Shown piece by piece: positions 45,001-53,497 of a stretch of DNA of 55,178 bases. The DNA is taken from contig SUXE01000021.1 in the NCBI GenBank assembly GCA_015061115.1, positions 1-55,178 on the forward strand. The letters run 5' to 3'. The translations under genes and the position numbers were made by a program. Position 1 is the first letter of the stretch. Each line of letters starts with the position of its first letter. The DNA comes from Bacteroidales bacterium. Its GTDB lineage: Bacteria > Bacteroidota > Bacteroidia > Bacteroidales > Paludibacteraceae. The notes under the pieces were generated by a model. It was not told the DNA's origin and did no database searches. It was given only the letters and a program-made list of their open reading frames with translations.

Positions 45001-48000
45001 ATCCACTGCGACAAGATAAAGAGTCTCAGTCGCTTCAAGTGCCACCTTCTTCTCTGTGATCTTAGTTGTTTTATCGTTTCGATACCACTGATACTCATAA
45101 TCATTGTCGAGTGCAGGCAAACTGAAAGACTGTGCGAAACAAGTATCGATATTTGGAAGTTGCTTGATCGTAGGCAATCCCTTAAACAACAATGTCACAG
45201 TATCATTTTCTGTACATCCGCCGACAGCATCCTCATAACGAACCAAGAATCTCTTAGTCTGGTCTTCATGACGACCCGCATCCGACTTAATTGCAGAAAG
45301 ATTGGCATCAGAGATTGCAGAAGGAGACGGAGTGTTTCCCGTCAACTTATAAACTTTGAATGATACATCCGCGTCGATTATATCATTCTTGATTCGCAAG
45401 CTGTCAGTGATTGCCTTCAACAAATCAAATGACTCTCCGTAACATCTTACAGTATCCTTCTGACGCTTGAATGAGAATGTCTTGTCGATATTCACGACCA
45501 CTGTTGTATCCTTGCCGACACAACCTGTCAACTCATTTTTCTGCTTGACTGAATATTTAATATTTTTCTTAGCCGACGTGATTGTTGCCAATCCATTTTC
45601 ATCAACTGTAACACCAGTCGCAGCACTCCAATACAGGCGAGTATTATTGTCGAGTGTATTGACAGCTGCACCAGTTGCAGAAACCAAATCATATTTTTCC
45701 GCACCTATACACAGGCTGACTGTATCCCTATCCAACAATGGAAGATGAGGAAGATCACTTACAATTGCCTCCACATTGACCACTGGTCCTTGACATTCAG
45801 TTTTCTGATTAATATAAACGGCAGTGTAAAGGCTATGATCATTCACAAACTCTCCAATTGAGTCACTCATAATAGAGGCACTGGTCTTCGGAAACGCCCT
45901 TAAAGTATCCTTGAAGGAGTAGTAAGCCAAAGTCAAGTTTGAGGCATCAGTCGGAGTATTCTTGTTGACAACTTCCACTTCTTTGGCACCATAACAAAGA
46001 TAGACTCTGTCGAACTCAGGAGCGTCTGTCACCTCAGGATGTACCTGCAAGTTCACTTCCAACCACTGACCCTTACATCCAAGTTTTGTACTCTGACGCA
46101 CTTTATACTTACGCATTCCATCGACAGTATACTGACCGTACACTTTATCCAAGAAGACACTATCCCTTGCTCCAATTACTTCATCTGTCATTTCAAACCA
46201 TTCTATTGTGTAATCCTCTGAAGTTGGTTTGGTAGGAATATCAGCAGACTCATAGAACGGAACATTCTGACAAGTCCTGATTGTCAAAGGCTCAATATTC
46301 TTCACAATTGTCTTCGTTGTATCACCGACAAATGGGAATGTTGTGATGTTCTCATCTACGATAACCTCAAAAGTATCAGCCTTGCTGACACAGTTGTTGG
46401 AATCTATACGAACGACCGACCATAGCTCTCGATCTTGGGTATTCGCATTCAAAGAAGAACTATAAGTAGCAGCAACGTTATCATACCAATCTGTCTTATT
46501 ATCAAACTCAGGCAAAGTAGTAGCATCACTTTTTATCCATTGCCAACGGTAACCCTCCGAATAAGTTGATTTTTCACCAGCGTCGATAAACACATTAAGA
46601 TCAGAAGCAACGACGTCGCCAATACAATACAAAACAGAATCAACCCCTTCCGCAAACTTAGGAGCATCTGTATTGTAGCATCTTGCAAAAACAGCCATTT
46701 CTGAAGGTGCACTATAGCAACTGTTCTTGACACGGACATAGAAACAATTCTTCTTCACATCACTAGAAGAATTGCTGCAATCAGTGCTCAACTCCATAAG
46801 CAAGTCAGCAAGTGAAATAAAATCATCCTCAGCATCCATAACCCTTTTATAATACTTGATCGTATCATTCTTAGGATCAACAATTTTAGGATTTAACCAA
46901 TCCGTCACATCTGATTCCTTTATTTCATAGCCAGCACAAACATACAATGTATCCGACACAAGAGTGTCAGGAAGTGGCAAAACGTCAACGTAAGCAGAGT
47001 CACGCAAATCACTGATACACTCACCACTCTTATATGCTACAGAGTAAATGAATCTGCCTGCTGAATCAATCGGAACTAAAATCTTATCCACTTTTGAATC
47101 AATGATCGTACGGGAAGAATCAATTTGATCTTCAAGATACCAGACAGGATCAAAATTACTATGATCATACGTATCATCTATAGAAAGTTCTATCTGTTTG
47201 TTACTGTTAGCATCAGGCACACAACAAGTTGTTATATCCTTAATGACCATATTCGGATGCTCCGTGATAGCAACTTTTGTCACATTTATTTTGAATTTAA
47301 ATGTATCACTTGAACAATCGAGGTCCTTAAACCACAACGAAATCTCATAGTCTCCAGATTTATCCGTATCTATCTCCTTATTAAGATTCCAACTGAATAC
47401 TTTATCTGCATTCACATTGATTGCAGAATCTGCCTTAGTAAGATCTCCAGTAATCGCACGATGGATATCGTAAACTCGTTTCGATTTTTCAATCTTTATG
47501 TTCTCAATATCCGCCTCTTTACATATATAGATTGTTGTATCTTGCTTTATTTCCGTACCAGAATAAAATACTTTCGGAACATCTGGCGTAAAATCTTCAA
47601 TAACCAAAGGAACCGTCTTAGAACAATCTCCATCATTCCAAGGAGAATAGAACCTAATATAATACTTTCCTTTTTTATTGAAATTATATACTTTATCTTC
47701 CAACAAAGATATCTTTGTTGACGTTTGATCCGTTGGCTTATATACAGTAGTCAATGACTCTTCATTAAAAAGCAAGTAGACATTAGACAAATCCACCGGA
47801 GTGTGTAACACATTCTCAATACTATCACCAAAAGCATCCAAATTACTAGGATCAGCACATCCGCCAAGATCCTTGATAGTATCGACAGAAGCCACGACAT
47901 CGTTAAAATTAATCAATCCCTCCACCTGAGATCTATTAACACCATGACGTCTTGCCAACATGTATATGGAATCCTGCTTTACATCTATCCAAGTAAGAGA

Positions 48001-50145
48001 ATCACGGAGTCTTAAACTGTCTAGATTGTAACGATATTTGTTTTTCAACAAAAAAGCAATTTCTCCAGTATTCACATTAACACCATTTCCACAAAAACTG
48101 AAAACAATGCTATCTGGATAAGATACATCCGGACAATTAGCTTTAGCCTCTACAGTGACCTCCACATGTTTAGGGTCTTTGACATATAGACCTTTAGGAG
48201 ACGCTGTTTTTTTACCATACGAACTGGTTTCGCCGCAGCCACCGCCACCGCCGCCACCGCCACCGCCGCCGCCAGCACCACGGCCACGCTGATCACACAT
48301 ATAAGTAGTCCAATCAAACGGATCACTCTTATCTTTACTTTCAAGTACAGAAGATCTATCTGTCGGAGTTGTGAAAGACAATTCAGACTGAGGCACATAG
48401 GAAGTTTGAGCACCTTTCAAAGAATTCTTTTCGTATGCCCAGTTACCAGCCTCCTTCGCTTTCATTGTAAACGTGATCACAATAGCTTCATCACTTTGTA
48501 CCTCATTGATATTGATAATACTGTCCATTTTGAATTTCAACACTCGCTGCTTAATGCTTGTCGGATCCTCCAAAAATCTCTGATAATTTACAGTATCAGC
48601 ATCTCGCATAGCATGGTTTAACGCAGTTAAGAAAGGCGTTTTTTTAGTTGTACTCCAATATTTCCACCTATCTGTTTCACCTCCAATAGGATTATCAGTC
48701 AAACCATCTGTATTCAAATAAACCAATCCTTTTGAAGGATAAGGTTTGGGCTCCCACATATCATTACTTCCCTTTTTCTTGGCGAAAGTAATGCTGACAT
48801 CTTCAAAATAGTCCACATAATCAGAAAATGGGACACAAAGCTCAAAATTTCTAAAAATTTCAGAATTCTGGTTTAAGCCGACCGTCAAAGTATACATGAA
48901 AGTTTCTCCCGGCTTCACATCTGGAGTAGCTTCATCTTTCAAAACCACCTCAGGCATATTCGGTTCACCAAACATCAGCAAAATATCAGATGTATGATGA
49001 GGGTCATCAGACTTGGCAATAGCGATATTGAATGAAGTGCGATCTTTCGTCAATATCTTCTCTGTAACATCACCTCCCGACAAAGCAACCGCATGTAAGT
49101 CATAACCTCTCGTGTATCTGTTAGAATTAGACTCTATATTATTACCATCAGCAAACAAATACTCGTATGTCACCGTGCTACTGAAAGAATTCTTATCACC
49201 ATTTTTAACAATAGTAGTTTTACCTCCTCCATAATCATCTAATTCCTTTAATTTTTCCGTACCCGTTTTGTTACAAACCAATTGATCGTCTTCAATACTA
49301 TAAGTTCCACCTAAAGATGCAATAGACAAAACAGTTCCTTGAGACAAATCAAGTCCAATATTAGCCATATCAAGTTTCAAATTGAACAAAGTTGGTGACG
49401 CAGCCTGTGAAGCGTCAGTTGTCACCACATCACTCACTTTGTCTGGCTGATAGTAGAAAATAGAACGTTCTGGCAATCCAGAATACTCATAGATCACTGT
49501 AAATGTCCATCCTGAATAGTTACCGATTCTCACACCATTTGATGCGTATGTCGACTCATCAGATTCAGTTTCAACATTTGCAACATATATTCTAAACACA
49601 GCATCCTGACTTGGTGTATTTCCTAAAATGCTATTTACTTCAGCAGTTACATCCGCATGACATGTGTATAGTTTTTTGTCATATCCATAAAGATCCGCCT
49701 CTTTAAGTGTACCTTTAATTTGGGCCTCGCCTAATTTTGTAGTACCTTCTGTAATAGCGATCAACACCTCGTCTTTACCTGTTGTTTTTGGAGAACGTCC
49801 GCCCCAAGATAAAAACGCTTTCTTTATCTTCAACGTTCCTTCACAAGTGGCTGCTTTAGGTTTCGAGATTCTAAATTCCTTAAAATTGACGTTTTTAATA
49901 GACGAAGAATTAGTAAACGCATTTTTTCCATTTACTATCGCCTCAATCTTTCCATTTTTAATCTCACTATCTCGATTTTGTGGAAATTCGCCTTCATTTA
50001 TTCCAATCAACTTATGATTTGTGTTACCTACCGTAATAAAATCCAGATTTCCAGACTCCGCCCACACAGGCGAGTATTCCGGTCCCTGAGCATAGCCCAA
50101 ACTACAAGCAAGTAGAGTAACCAACAACAATATTATCTTTCTCAT
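39061..50145 (-). CDS. Giant repetitive cell-surface protein with T9SS type B sorting domain
   Basis: This protein of about 3,694 residues is exported by Sec and T9SS and is probably anchored at the surface. I place the start at 50145 because MRKIILLLVTLLACSLGYAQ is a good signal peptide; a start at 50181 adds 12 residues. The N-terminal 600 or so residues look like an adhesin head. A glycine run (about 12 residues, codons 48238-48273) separates them from a long array of roughly 80-100-residue Ig/SprB-like modules. These are marked by CxG or CxxE turns and repeated C...DTV patterns, about 30 estimated from spacing. Near the end lies a PKD domain (FTYSWDFGDGS) and then the gliding-motility type C-terminal domain (YVPNTFVV... 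IFDRVGNLI...GWDGTYDKNG...GYITVVR). It is followed directly by its PorP/SprF partner. Likely roles are adhesion or motility; the ligand is unknown. Confidence 0.92.
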   Translation of the reverse strand: MRKIILLLVTLLACSLGYAQGPEYSPVWAESGNLDFITVGNTNHKLIGINEGEFPQNRDSEIKNGKIEAIVNGKNAFTNSSSIKNVNFKEFRISKPKAATCEGTLKIKKAFLSWGGRSPKTTGKDEVLIAITEGTTKLGEAQIKGTLKEADLYGYDKKLYTCHADVTAEVNSILGNTPSQDAVFRIYVANVETESDESTYASNGVRIGNYSGWTFTVIYEYSGLPERSIFYYQPDKVSDVVTTDASQAASPTLFNLKLDMANIGLDLSQGTVLSIASLGGTYSIEDDQLVCNKTGTEKLKELDDYGGGKTTIVKNGDKNSFSSTVTYEYLFADGNNIESNSNRYTRGYDLHAVALSGGDVTEKILTKDRTSFNIAIAKSDDPHHTSDILLMFGEPNMPEVVLKDEATPDVKPGETFMYTLTVGLNQNSEIFRNFELCVPFSDYVDYFEDVSITFAKKKGSNDMWEPKPYPSKGLVYLNTDGLTDNPIGGETDRWKYWSTTKKTPFLTALNHAMRDADTVNYQRFLEDPTSIKQRVLKFKMDSIININEVQSDEAIVITFTMKAKEAGNWAYEKNSLKGAQTSYVPQSELSFTTPTDRSSVLESKDKSDPFDWTTYMCDQRGRGAGGGGGGGGGGGGCGETSSYGKKTASPKGLYVKDPKHVEVTVEAKANCPDVSYPDSIVFSFCGNGVNVNTGEIAFLLKNKYRYNLDSLRLRDSLTWIDVKQDSIYMLARRHGVNRSQVEGLINFNDVVASVDTIKDLGGCADPSNLDAFGDSIENVLHTPVDLSNVYLLFNEESLTTVYKPTDQTSTKISLLEDKVYNFNKKGKYYIRFYSPWNDGDCSKTVPLVIEDFTPDVPKVFYSGTEIKQDTTIYICKEADIENIKIEKSKRVYDIHRAITGDLTKADSAINVNADKVFSWNLNKEIDTDKSGDYEISLWFKDLDCSSDTFKFKINVTKVAITEHPNMVIKDITTCCVPDANSNKQIELSIDDTYDHSNFDPVWYLEDQIDSSRTIIDSKVDKILVPIDSAGRFIYSVAYKSGECISDLRDSAYVDVLPLPDTLVSDTLYVCAGYEIKESDVTDWLNPKIVDPKNDTIKYYKRVMDAEDDFISLADLLMELSTDCSNSSSDVKKNCFYVRVKNSCYSAPSEMAVFARCYNTDAPKFAEGVDSVLYCIGDVVASDLNVFIDAGEKSTYSEGYRWQWIKSDATTLPEFDNKTDWYDNVAATYSSSLNANTQDRELWSVVRIDSNNCVSKADTFEVIVDENITTFPFVGDTTKTIVKNIEPLTIRTCQNVPFYESADIPTKPTSEDYTIEWFEMTDEVIGARDSVFLDKVYGQYTVDGMRKYKVRQSTKLGCKGQWLEVNLQVHPEVTDAPEFDRVYLCYGAKEVEVVNKNTPTDASNLTLAYYSFKDTLRAFPKTSASIMSDSIGEFVNDHSLYTAVYINQKTECQGPVVNVEAIVSDLPHLPLLDRDTVSLCIGAEKYDLVSATGAAVNTLDNNTRLYWSAATGVTVDENGLATITSAKKNIKYSVKQKNELTGCVGKDTTVVVNIDKTFSFKRQKDTVRCYGESFDLLKAITDSLRIKNDIIDADVSFKVYKLTGNTPSPSAISDANLSAIKSDAGRHEDQTKRFLVRYEDAVGGCTENDTVTLLFKGLPTIKQLPNIDTCFAQSFSLPALDNDYEYQWYRNDKTTKITEKKVALEATETLYLVAVDKQECADTSSIVVTVHKNPIESLVKDTTVFCQNTGEKVIDIKAQSSDENDASKLNTIIYDAAGNEVSRSINTDTVVVTGKNKVLDYVVVQENMVTHCTSKTDFHIEVRKAFSLNAEDCKAVCEPEEVDFAKHVQLYLSKNESSIGIIDLAKLNIDYARIDGNSSVVLDAAAASALTHIAGRDTVNYTYKISDADNVCVASDTVAVTINFKPTTPKIVDSQDTAFLCSDNADLKLSAVDTNKDKTNTAVFWGEYKNGVQGNDYSVVASASHVAYTAFSKNLKSGCVSEYDTTFAVVATPVKVDVIEDSVSKKCAGEKINVYDVLVNSFHFDASISRSFIKYEATQNGVPASKSELSSVSRTVQDTIKFDMTATDTLTGCSASNSVTVIFHNRPQNKIVAPSIACVGNPFEATTVGEDRKAAYSWQTKDGVELSSIGSVKINSLAHDTTLLLVTKIDGTGCLDTLEHKVKVYVTPDRLEAQDPFRFCQTDADVKVEIERDAADVAAYKLEWTSDVDSIVVDKFVASAKKDTAYKLTVKQLNITADTVCKSDPIVVDVEITKQISIALADTAICMPLDFDLAKYAQTKKNVSDEGFLPELTSVRLYDGGVTKAVGDSTSITTPGLYEIGYTDKYGCPVLTNVKLAFINKPTIPVLDTDSSFNLCLNNDTVVTPVVVAGDYEFVWRNVGADKSFAAESLKIDASKPVDDVVYKVVRRDTIYGCESDPQSLTYSVKAPFAFDSVPNVDICEYETVNLDSLAKKHLRPLDNLEIDIHRGGYNSNISSFNVEAVAIEGVYTIDVVDTVSTCVASRNMTVNTHKKPAITVSGNKPICEGNDLLLTADGADYFYWNSVATPSATYKVVSTDDNDITVSLLARSVVAENNKTCEMDSSFVVKVHTTPASLAAQDPFRFCQTDDDVNIELVRDAADAAAYKLEWTSAADSVVADKFVASARKDTAYELTVRQLNINADTVCKSDPIKVSVEITKLIEIALADTAICIPLEFDLAQYAQTKKKVSDEGFLPQLTSVKLYEGGVEKNVADSTKVTVAGNYRLTYTDRFNCPIVSSTNLKFIKKPDTPILDVDPSFNLCVGVETTVHADVVAGDYKTSWTMVGNGKESFGDTLALDVAKPITDGYDVVRIDTVYGCMSEKTHFDYNVIEPFKVATNRIIDICEYETIDLDSVSRAMYSDPDLKLEIVPTMTLDATMPFDASKASAEGVYLLNAEHIVSSCKTQSEIRVNNYKKPVITVAGNKPICEGDTLLLKVSGGDFYYWNNSTVSVDSAFVPGVEDGETTVSLSVSKLVGDAGKTCKADSVVTVVVEKVPDLVASKLDTAYCQEGKTSALYLEPTDASAKVVWYSPEDNYQTARPNASFAPSAADAGEFTFKFKQVLGNCSTKLQNYVVTIEDKITDIPVVNDTSYCVGETPVELIAKWKDFACDIKWTDKNQNDVDILPSTAVAGQTQYCARLTRGACVGQPVCMTVYVKDRFNTIADIRDTFRFCAGTGVHRLEPNTTIPGVRLNWYSIRDVKRADFAEFDADGNQNSDTYYVTQSEIDGCESDSVKVEVVKVPAVLERDFMVDTCKGVKLTAADVMAENKVDYELTSLAKVAAGGQDSIIPLGGNIGFNGTYNLTVQSEYGCVGVEKIHVNMIEPEHLTWPTDGFTSCPGDTVAISAGSSNSWFKVLDSDSTELAYLYGVNESYSFVADEYKQFDIIAMVKGHESCTAKKTLSYYVHTPEKPVVFGKPGVCKGDELKLSVGNIEKDFSWDYDGEILSTTDEFKYVPEKSGYLRVSGKDKNGCVVSDTIAIKVVDILTPKIVLHPRISSTEYHINRDTTEVDFEARLNTVDDGMFTYSWDFGDGSAPGMSQMENHVYSDTVVKLSRLVNVGLTVTHEFGCVGTAYSTLYIDPSIYVPNTFVVDTDYEFMKDYDLEIFDRVGNLIHKGNGWDGTYDKNGDIVFHDTYFYSLTYYVGGEEQHKTGYITVVR
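41048..42319 (-). repeat. Internal 1,272-bp repeat unit of the giant gene, copy B
   Basis: The module set beginning at SLAAQDPFRFCQTDDDV repeats the preceding 424 codons. Shared anchors include DTAYxLTVxQLNIxADTVCK, ADTAIC-PL-FDLA-YAQTKK, VSDEGFLP-LTSV-LY and DICEYET. The offset, measured at the cggatcctga word (43561 and 42289), is exactly 1,272 bp. Edges are approximate. Confidence 0.75.
42320..43591 (-). repeat. Internal 1,272-bp repeat unit of the giant gene, copy A
   Basis: This is the first copy of the duplicated module set (begins RLEAQDPFRFCQTDADV). The first half is much more alike between copies than the second, pointing to a fairly old duplication with uneven divergence or conversion. 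Edges are approximate. Confidence 0.75.
48238..48273 (-). repeat. GGN trinucleotide tract encoding poly-glycine
   Basis: About twelve GGC/GGT codons in a row encode a glycine hinge in the giant protein, flanked by Cys and Ala-Gly-Arg-Gly-Arg. Copy-number change would keep the frame and only alter hinge length. Confidence 0.85.
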
Positions 50146-50436
50146 ATCAAACATAATCTTAATCAAAACAAAATTATTCATGTGTGTGTTGCATAGAGTT
50201 TATGTACTACACATATAAAATAGCAAAAATAATGCCACTATATCCATATACGCATATAAATACATAAAAAAGTGTGAAAAGCGATATATTTTTTAACATT
50301 TTTTAAGACTTTGCCAAATTAACGTCATTTTTAAATATTTGCAATCAGATCGATAACTAATATTTATTAATAAATTTACATATTTTATTCCATTTTTTGT
50401 TTAAATATTCAAAAAAAGGCATTATCTTTGCATTGT

Positions 50437-50572
50437 TGTTTTGAGGGACAGTTAAATGAAAAGACTTACTTTTTCATAAGTATTTTTTTGTACTGTTACT
50501 AATCCTATTTTTCCTTTATCTTGATTGAAAAAATCGCTACGAAGTCACCCGATCCTAGGGTGACTTTTTTAT
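50437..50572 (+). ncRNA. Candidate small RNA upstream of argS
   Basis: A TATCTTTG box at 50423-50430 (with TTTG at 50396-50399, spacer 23, slightly long) predicts a start near 50437. A strong intrinsic terminator follows: stem 50542-50550 with 50558-50566, loop GATCCTA, then a T-tract. Because argS has a separate -7 box at 50612-50619, the unit looks like a free transcript of about 136 nt. A seven-codon frame (MKRLTFS) starts at 50456, so a leader-peptide attenuator is an alternative. No known RNA family was recognised. Confidence 0.45.
50542..50572 (+). terminator. Intrinsic terminator upstream of argS
   Basis: Nine-bp perfect stem AAGTCACCC/GGGTGACTT, seven-base loop and six or more T. Confidence 0.8.
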
Positions 50573-50648
50573 TTTTATCCTTACGTATTTCACATTTAAC
50601 ATTGAAATTCGTACTTTTGCATAAAATTTCTTAGAAGATACTTTTAAA

Positions 50649-52442
50649 ATGAATATAGAAGAAAAACTATCAGCAGTCGTTAAGGCTGCAGTGTCTGCTC
50701 TATATGGTATTGAAGCAGACGACAAATCAGTGCAGTTGTCTGCAACAAGAAAAGAGTTTGAGGGTGACCTTACTTTGGTGGTATTCCCTTTCTTAAAAGC
50801 TTCTAAGAAAAAGCCGGAAGAGACAGCTCAGGAAATCGGCGACTACCTTGTTGCAAACGCATCTGAAGTTGAAAAATTCAACGTTGTAAAGGGTTTCCTT
50901 AATATGGTCATCAAAAAGGGTCATTGGGTAAGCGCTCTTAACAACATCCTTGCTGACGACAACTTCGGCAAAAAGACTCCTACAGCAGAGTCGCCTCTTT
51001 ACATGGTTGAATACTCGTCGCCAAACACAAACAAACCTCTTCACCTCGGACATGTCCGCAACAACCTTCTTGGTTCTTCTCTATGCCGAATCCTTGAAGC
51101 TTGCGGTTTGAGAGTTGTGAAAACTAACATCGTGAACGACCGTGGTATCCACATCTGCAAGTCTATGCTTGCTTGGAAGTTGTTCGGCAACGGTGAGACT
51201 CCAGAGAATTCAGGCAAGAAGGGCGACCACTTGGTTGGTGACTATTATGTCAAGTTCGACAAGGAGTATCGTGCTCAAGTGAAGGAGCTTATGGCACAGG
51301 GTCAAAGCGAGGAGGACGCTAAGAAAAATGCTCCTCTAATGGTAGAGGCTCAACAGATGCTTAAGAAATGGGAAGATGGAGACAAGGAGGTTCGTGCTCT
51401 TTGGGAGATGATGAACAACTGGGTATACGCAGGATTCGATGAGACTTACAAGCGTATGGGCGTAAGTTTCGACAAGATATACTATGAGTCTCAGACTTAC
51501 CTTGACGGAAAAGCTAAGGTCAACGAAGGTCTTGAAAAGGGAGTCTTCTACCGTCGTGAGGATGGTTCCGTTTGGGCGGACCTTACAAAGGATGGTTTGG
51601 ATGAGAAACTTCTTCTCCGTGCCGACGGTACTTCTGTTTACATGACTCAGGATATCGGTACAGCACAGCAACGTTTCCGTGACTATGATATTTCACGCAT
51701 GATCTACGTTGTTGGTAATGAGCAGAACTACCACTTCCAGGTGCTTTCTATCCTACTCGACCGTCTTGGATTCAAGTGGGGTAAAGATTTGGTTCACTTC
51801 TCTTACGGTATGGTTGAGCTACCAGAAGGAAAGATGAAGAGCCGTGAGGGAACTGTAGTAGACGCGGATGATTTGATGGACAAGATGGTAGAGGATGCAA
51901 AACAGATGTCGCTTGAGCTTGGCAAATTGCAGGATTGCTCAGAGGCAGAAGTTGACGAAGTTGCAAGAATCTGTGGTCTTGGAGCATTGAAGTATTTCAT
52001 TCTAAAGGTTGATCCTCGCAAGAACATGATGTTTGATCCTAAAGAGTCGATCGACTTCAACGGAAACACAGGTCCATTCATCCAGTATACACACGCTCGT
52101 ATCTGTTCGGTATTGAGAAAGGCTGCAGAAATGGGTATTACATTACCAAACAAGCTAAATGAGGATTTGCAGATTTCTGACACAGAAGGTGTATTGATCC
52201 AGGCTTTGGCTTCATATCCAGATGTTGTTGCACAGGCAGGAAAAGAGTTCAGCCCAGCATTGATCGCCAACTACATCTACGATTTGGTAAAACAGTTCAA
52301 CTCATTCTACCACGATTTCTCTATCCTAAAGGAGGAAAACGAAGATGTTCGTGCATTCCGTCTACTTCTTTCAAAATCAGTTGCAAAAGTGGTAAAAAGC
52401 GGTATGGGATTGCTTGGCATCGAGGTTCCAGAAAGAATGTAA
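50649..52442 (+). CDS. argS: Arginyl-tRNA synthetase
   Basis: ArgRS charges tRNA-Arg with arginine using ATP. The 597-residue class I synthetase shows the N-terminal Add1 domain (1 to about 105), the HIGH-type motif HLGH at 132-135 preceded by EYSSPNTNKP, the KMSKS-type motif KMKSREG at 395-401, and the C-terminal anticodon-binding helices ending in GIEVPERM. Length and motifs are complete. It is transcribed alone. Confidence 0.97.
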   Translation: MNIEEKLSAVVKAAVSALYGIEADDKSVQLSATRKEFEGDLTLVVFPFLKASKKKPEETAQEIGDYLVANASEVEKFNVVKGFLNMVIKKGHWVSALNNILADDNFGKKTPTAESPLYMVEYSSPNTNKPLHLGHVRNNLLGSSLCRILEACGLRVVKTNIVNDRGIHICKSMLAWKLFGNGETPENSGKKGDHLVGDYYVKFDKEYRAQVKELMAQGQSEEDAKKNAPLMVEAQQMLKKWEDGDKEVRALWEMMNNWVYAGFDETYKRMGVSFDKIYYESQTYLDGKAKVNEGLEKGVFYRREDGSVWADLTKDGLDEKLLLRADGTSVYMTQDIGTAQQRFRDYDISRMIYVVGNEQNYHFQVLSILLDRLGFKWGKDLVHFSYGMVELPEGKMKSREGTVVDADDLMDKMVEDAKQMSLELGKLQDCSEAEVDEVARICGLGALKYFILKVDPRKNMMFDPKESIDFNGNTGPFIQYTHARICSVLRKAAEMGITLPNKLNEDLQISDTEGVLIQALASYPDVVAQAGKEFSPALIANYIYDLVKQFNSFYHDFSILKEENEDVRAFRLLLSKSVAKVVKSGMGLLGIEVPERM

Positions 52443-52464
52443 TCATTCAATCAAATATGATAAA

Positions 52465-52498
52465 AGAGACGTTGCATAAGCAGCGTCTCTTTTTTTGT
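52465..52498 (+). terminator. Terminator of argS
   Basis: AGAGACG pairs with CGTCTCT around a central TTGCATAAGCAG region, followed by seven T. Confidence 0.8.
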
Positions 52499-52521
52499 TG
52501 GGAACAAAAACACACTGTAAA

Positions 52522-52540
52522 GACGTCGTATTACGACGTC
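52522..52540. repeat. Short perfect palindrome (REP-like)
   Basis: GACGTCGTA and its exact complement are separated by one T, flanked by tgtaa and tctaca, which nearly extends the symmetry. It lies between the argS terminator and the convergent gene and resembles dispersed gtagagacg-type palindromes. A degraded relative may lie at about 9698-9751. Confidence 0.6.
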
Positions 52541-52599
52541 TACAAACCGAATACGTTTTCTACCGTCGAACATGCCATATTATCCAAAGAACTGTTTCT

Positions 52600-53376
52600 T
52601 TAGTGGCAAGGTCCACTAAAATATATTTCACTTATCACAGTGTCATCATATTTTGTCCCTTCATACACATCTACAATTTCAAACTTGAATGACCACCGCG
52701 GCACAATTTTTCCGTCTAAATCGCCCCAGCGTCGCTCATCATCATTATAAATTGCATACGATCCAAACACCTTCCACAACTTGAAATGTTGGTCTGAAAT
52801 TTCATCCTTAAGATGCAAATTCGCTATATGTTTGTTGTTGAAATATAGTTTGAGCGTTTTTACTCTTGAATTCTCTTTGTAAGCCCTGGGCGTCTTCACG
52901 TAACCATTCGAAATGATGATTTCATCAACACTGCCGCTGTTTATATAAAAGGTCACACTTTCTCCAGCCCCATAACCGTCGACACCTTCGACCCATGCCG
53001 TCTCATAATTATCATCACCAGCATTCGAACCTATGTACGTGATTTTACCATTATTCTTTAGATTGCTTGATGCGATAACAGTGTCGATACTTCCACAGCA
53101 ATACCAATTGCACCCCATACCAGAAACATCCCACCAACTCATCTTATGCTCTTCCAACTTTTCATTGTTGAGAAGTTCGTCAAGACGTTTCCTTTCCAAT
53201 TCCGTCAGATTCTGATTATTAACCTGTTTCTTGAAAAGCACATAACGTTCTTCATATAATTTCTTAAGTTCCTCAGGGAAAGATAGTTTATCCACTTTAG
53301 TTGGATAAAGATCTTTAACCTGCGAAAATAAAATCTGCGAAAGCATAACTGAAAATAAAACAAATAGAATTCTCAT
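52600..53376 (-). CDS. Secreted protein with NADase-type glycan-binding-like domain
   Basis: I place the start at 53376 because MRILFVLFSVMLSQILFSQ is a clean signal peptide; an upstream in-frame ATG at 53439 adds 21 residues. The 258-residue product has a helical, charged N-terminal part. Its C-terminal domain (AWVEGVDGYGAGESVTFYI, IIISNGYVKTPRAYKENSRV, YEGTKYDDTVISEIYF) matches the discoidin-like carbohydrate-binding fold called the NADase-type glycan-binding domain. No catalytic motif is visible. It is expected in the periplasm or on the surface. Confidence 0.75.
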   Translation of the reverse strand: MRILFVLFSVMLSQILFSQVKDLYPTKVDKLSFPEELKKLYEERYVLFKKQVNNQNLTELERKRLDELLNNEKLEEHKMSWWDVSGMGCNWYCCGSIDTVIASSNLKNNGKITYIGSNAGDDNYETAWVEGVDGYGAGESVTFYINSGSVDEIIISNGYVKTPRAYKENSRVKTLKLYFNNKHIANLHLKDEISDQHFKLWKVFGSYAIYNDDERRWGDLDGKIVPRWSFKFEIVDVYEGTKYDDTVISEIYFSGPCH

Positions 53377-53431
53377 ACTGCAATAATTAAAATTGACTAT
53401 ATATATACTAAATAATGGGAATACAATAGAC

Positions 53432-53469
53432 AAAAACAAAAAAAGCGGGTTCTCAGATAGAACCCGCTT
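53432..53469 (-). terminator. Terminator of mdh
   Basis: An 11-bp perfect stem (53443-53453 with 53459-53469), loop of five, then on the minus strand a T run. It lies 28 bp past the mdh stop. Confidence 0.9.
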
Positions 53470-53497
53470 ATCTTATGGAATAAATCCCAATCAAGAA

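Larger units (their letters stand above)
50182..50648. other. Intergenic region between the giant gene and argS
   Basis: Besides the candidate small RNA at 50437-50572, a TACTTTTG box at 50612-50619 gives argS its own promoter. 50182-50390 is very AT-rich with no gene. Confidence 0.5.
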
